Shown here: positions 62,241-64,000 of the stretch, in pieces
Position numbering within the stretch: position 1 is the first letter of the stretch
How the letters are laid out: every line of letters starts with the position of its first letter
NCBI GenBank assembly: GCA_021613535.1
Contig: CP075493.1
Span: 9,610,001 to 9,674,000, forward strand
Length of the DNA stretch: 64,000 bases
Reading direction: 5' to 3'
From: Adineta vaga
Taxonomy: Eukaryota; Rotifera
Translations under genes and position numbers: made by a program
Notes under the pieces: generated by a model
Seen by the model: the letters and a program-made list of their open reading frames with translations, nothing else
What the model was told of the DNA's origin: nothing
The model's database searches: none

Positions 62241-64000
62241 ATGCAATATCTCGAAAGACAAAGAAGTACTTGTGAAGATAAATCTATAGAGATGATGCAA
62301 TTCAAAGTAAGACAGAAATAGTTGCTTCCTAGACGAGTTTATCAGATGTAATCATTAAATTTGTGTTTTTGCTTAAAATATTTACAAAAATTTATATTCA
62401 TTTTAGATGTCTAATCAGGACTCTATATCAAGTAATGTAAGAAAACGAAGAAGAATAATAATCATATAATATTAATCATTTTGTTTTGTTCGTCTAGGTA
62501 AATACACATGTAACAAGTTTATTTGGTCCAGTCGATGACGATGATGATTATGACGATAATGAACAAGTACCACGATCACCATTTGTTCTTACTGGTCTAC
62601 CACCAGAAGTGAGTTATACATACATTTACAAATTATTTTATCTGAAATATTATATTTTTAATAGCCACAAGAAGGTCATATTGAATATAAATTAAAACTA
62701 ATTGATCCACATCCAGATCGTCTTGAACATTTAATAACTCAAATGAATTGGCGATTACAAGAAGGACAAGGTGAAGCATTATACGAAATTGGCGTCGAAG
62801 ATTGTGGAACATTAAGTGGTGTTAGTCACGAAGAATTACAAGCATCGTTAGTAACATTGAAAAAAATGGCAGATAGATTAGGCGCATCGATTACAATTTT
62901 ATTTCAACGTCAGTTAGACAATGAAAGACATATTGTTGAAGTTCTCATTCGAAAAGTTCCTGATGATCAACATTTTATTGATTTACGTGTTGCTGCTTTA
63001 GGAACGGTTGATAGTGGTAAGAGTTCATTAGTGGGTGTTTGTACCCATGGTGAATTAGATAATGGACGTGGACGAGCACGATTAAATTTATTTCGACATT
63101 TACATGAAATTCAAAGTGGAAGAACATCATCTATAACACATGAAATTCTTGGATTTGATGATTTAGGAAAAGTAAGATAATGATTTGGACATCTTTCTTT
63201 CGAAAAGAATTCAAATGTCATTCGTTCTTTTTTCAAGAGTATTGATTATCGTACTTGTCAAACGGCACGTGAAATATGTGATCGATCAACTAAAAGTGAA
63301 TATAATCAATTTGGTTTTCTTATTATTTTAAAGAATTCTATGAACTTCTTTTTAGTTATCACTTTTACTGATTTAGCTGGTCATTCGAAATATGTAAAAA
63401 CAACTATTTTTGGTCTTTCGGCAAATGCTGCTGATTTTGCAATGTTATGTGTTGATGCGCCATCAAGTGTTGGTCCGTTCAATTGTCTTCAAATATGAAA
63501 ATCATTATTTTTCTCTTACCTTTTTAGTTGATACAACTCGTGAACATTTTTCTTATGCAATTACGTTAGATGTTCCTGTCTTCATAGTTATCAATAAAAT
63601 TGATTTATGTTCAGAAACAAGTATACAACAAACAATCGGATGTTTAACATATCTACTTAAACATGGAAATACATCGAATCAATTAGAACCTTTTATTATT
63701 GATAAACATGAAGATCTGATTAAAGTAGCAGAGAGATTCGTTCAGAAAAGTATATGTCCAATATTTACGATATCATGTGTAACTGGTAAAAATATTGATC
63801 TATTGAAAAAATTTCTTAATATTTTACCACCAAGATTGAGTAGTAAAGAACAAGAAAGATTTTCACAGTTACCAGTTGAATATCGAGTAAGAATTTTGTT
63901 GGTTTTCGTTTTTCGATTTATGGTCTAACTGTCTGCAATTGTATTCTAGATTGACGCCATTTATATAAACAATATATCAGGTTCAGCGATTATCGGCGGA
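62241..64000 (+). CDS. GTPBP1/GTPBP2-like translational GTPase (3' end outside window)
   Basis: Starts at 62241 (MQYLERQRSTCEDKSIEMMQ; exon 62241..62306, phase 0 into ATG TCT AAT); starting at the second ATG, 62407, is also possible because an acceptor abuts it. An Asp-rich stretch (VDDDDDYDDN) precedes the domain. GTPase motifs: GTVDSGKSS (P-loop), THGELDNGRGRARLNLFRH and SGRTSS, DLAGHSKYVKTTIFG (G3), INKIDL (G4). The order matches GTPBP1/2, eEF1A-like GTPases that rescue stalled ribosomes or promote mRNA decay (family knowledge). The last exon runs off the window at YINNISGSAIIGG. Confidence 0.94.

Overview
This is nuclear DNA of a small-genome animal, most probably a bdelloid rotifer or a close lophotrochozoan relative (inference). 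The window is AT-rich. Almost every gene is cut by very short introns (about 45-75 nt, GT...AG), and spacing between genes is short. The contents are clearly animal: neuropeptide F, AMPK gamma, phosphorylase kinase gamma, PX-domain SGK kinase, importin-9, UFM1, and a DEG/ENaC channel. Three features fit bdelloids in particular: an intronless plant/fungus-type BAHD acyltransferase, a secreted GH16 glucanase with a PAN/apple-like N-terminus, and a FLYWCH gene inside a terminal-inverted-repeat element. The assignment rests on these features, not on a database search.

Layout, left to right. 1-7.5 kb: end of importin-9 (+), DEG/ENaC channel (-), eIF3d (+), phosphorylase kinase gamma (+). 8-8.8 kb: an 840-bp Mutator-like element with 9-bp target duplications carrying one FLYWCH zinc-finger gene. 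9-9.6 kb: a three-exon candidate neuropeptide precursor (-). 10.9-11.4 kb: a calmodulin-like EF-hand protein. 13.6-19.7 kb: AMPK gamma with three candidate alternative first exons. 21.7-27.4 kb: neuropeptide F, an OTU peptidase, a multi-membrane-span protein, ribosomal protein L21 and mitochondrial L16 (with an apparent frameshift). 31-36.5 kb: a class A GPCR, mitochondrial S6, a prolyl-4-hydroxylase-like oxygenase and an ATG8/GABARAP-family protein ending in a bare glycine. 38-44 kb (-): a BAHD acyltransferase with an apparent frameshift, a Rho-family GTPase and CYHR1/ZFTRAF1. 44.4-47.3 kb (+): a tight run of DHFR, UFM1, a Trm9-like methyltransferase and NCBP2, with splice-acceptor-like sites on or near each start codon, as in a trans-spliced operon. 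48.6-53.2 kb (-): SGK3-like kinase with three candidate alternative first exons. 54.5-58 kb (-): two recently duplicated trypsin-like proteases with different C-termini. 59.9-61.6 kb: PAN-GH16 glucanase. 62.2 kb to the end: GTPBP1/2-like GTPase, cut by the window edge.

The genes do not form one pathway. Themes that recur are energy and nutrient signalling (AMPK gamma, PHKG, SGK), neuropeptides and their possible receptors (NPF, a novel precursor, a GPCR, a DEG/ENaC channel of the family that includes peptide-gated members), ubiquitin-like conjugation (ATG8, UFM1, OTU), translation (eIF3d, eL21, mL16, mS6, NCBP2) and secreted digestive enzymes (two proteases, one glucanase). The most noteworthy signals are the FLYWCH transposable element, the unannotated peptide precursor, the operon-like cluster, the ATG8 that needs no C-terminal trimming, and the intronless BAHD gene.
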